Assembly: GCF_001649575.2 (NCBI RefSeq)
Contig: NC_051430.1
Location: 33,254,409 to 33,318,408 of the forward strand
Length of the DNA stretch: 64,000 bases
Source of the DNA: Kryptolebias marmoratus
Lineage: Eukaryota > Chordata > Actinopteri > Cyprinodontiformes > Rivulidae
Reading direction: 5' to 3'
The notes beneath the pieces are model-generated. The model ran no database searches and was not told the DNA's origin. It saw nothing but the letters and a program-made list of their open reading frames with translations. The first letter of the stretch is position 1. Each line of letters starts with the position of its first letter. This document shows positions 63,823 to 64,000 of the stretch, piece by piece. Both the position numbers and the translations under genes were made by a program.

Positions 63823-64000
63823 TTTTAAAATTAAAGCTATAGTTTTGGTCATTTTTAATTAAAGAAATTCTCAAGGGTCGGTGGATTTTGACTCGTTTTA
63901 ATTTTAACGTTTTATCGTGTTAAATTGGTTCCTTCTGGAAGCCGGAGGTTCTCTGAAATTTCACTTCAAGAAATTAAAAGTTTCATTTCAGTAAAAATCG
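63823..64000. other. Window end, no feature recognised
   Basis: AT-rich DNA upstream of the lmo3 coding region. Nothing recognised. Confidence 0.5.

Overview
The window is nuclear DNA from a ray-finned fish, most likely a teleost. The evidence is three vertebrate genes with GT-AG introns, set in AT-rich DNA full of teleost-type repeats: L2-like, RTE-like and I-clade-like LINEs, hAT, Tc1, piggyBac and Harbinger-like DNA elements, and tRNA-related dispersed repeats. The species cannot be named from the sequence alone.

Genes. (1) 663-1792, minus strand: three internal exons of a methionine-R-sulfoxide reductase, best matched to msrb3. Its 3' part lies beyond the left edge, and its first exon was not found. 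(2) 12586-25306, plus strand: a complete deoxyribose-phosphate aldolase gene (dera), 9 coding exons and 318 codons, with the Schiff-base lysine at K218. (3) 35501-61088, minus strand: the complete coding part of lmo3, a two-LIM-domain transcriptional cofactor, 3 coding exons and 145 codons. msrb3 and dera are divergent; dera and lmo3 converge with about 10.2 kb between their stop codons. The three act in unrelated processes (protein repair, deoxyribonucleotide catabolism, developmental transcription), so this is a chromosomal neighbourhood and not a functional cluster. In human, dera and lmo3 are also neighbours on 12p12.3 but with SLC15A5 and MGST1 between them; neither was recognised here.

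Layout. 1-1.8 kb: msrb3 exons and small repeats. 1.8-10.4 kb: L2 fragments, one intact hAT-type element and much unrecognised DNA. 10.4-12.5 kb: two broken I-clade-like LINE copies in tandem, the second ending about 115 bp before the dera start codon. 12.6-25.3 kb: dera, with transposons in most of the larger introns. 25.3-35.5 kb: intergenic, with a 16-bp minisatellite, LINE pieces and palindromic hAT MITEs. 35.5-61.1 kb: lmo3 introns with nested transposons and several candidate regulatory stretches. 61.1-64 kb: upstream of the lmo3 start, with a hAT element, an internally deleted RTE-type LINE and microsatellites.

The main interest is the transposon record. Several hAT-type families have target-site duplications readable directly from the sequence, some perfect 8 of 8. 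There are multi-layer nests, two LINEs joining an endonuclease segment to a 3' end, and seven assembly gaps that all fall inside repeats. I found no gene cluster that looks like a new biochemical system. The least explained items are a 164-codon open frame at 54788-55282, a perfect 23-bp hairpin at 59736-59786, and an eroded ATTA-rich minisatellite at 41369-41676.
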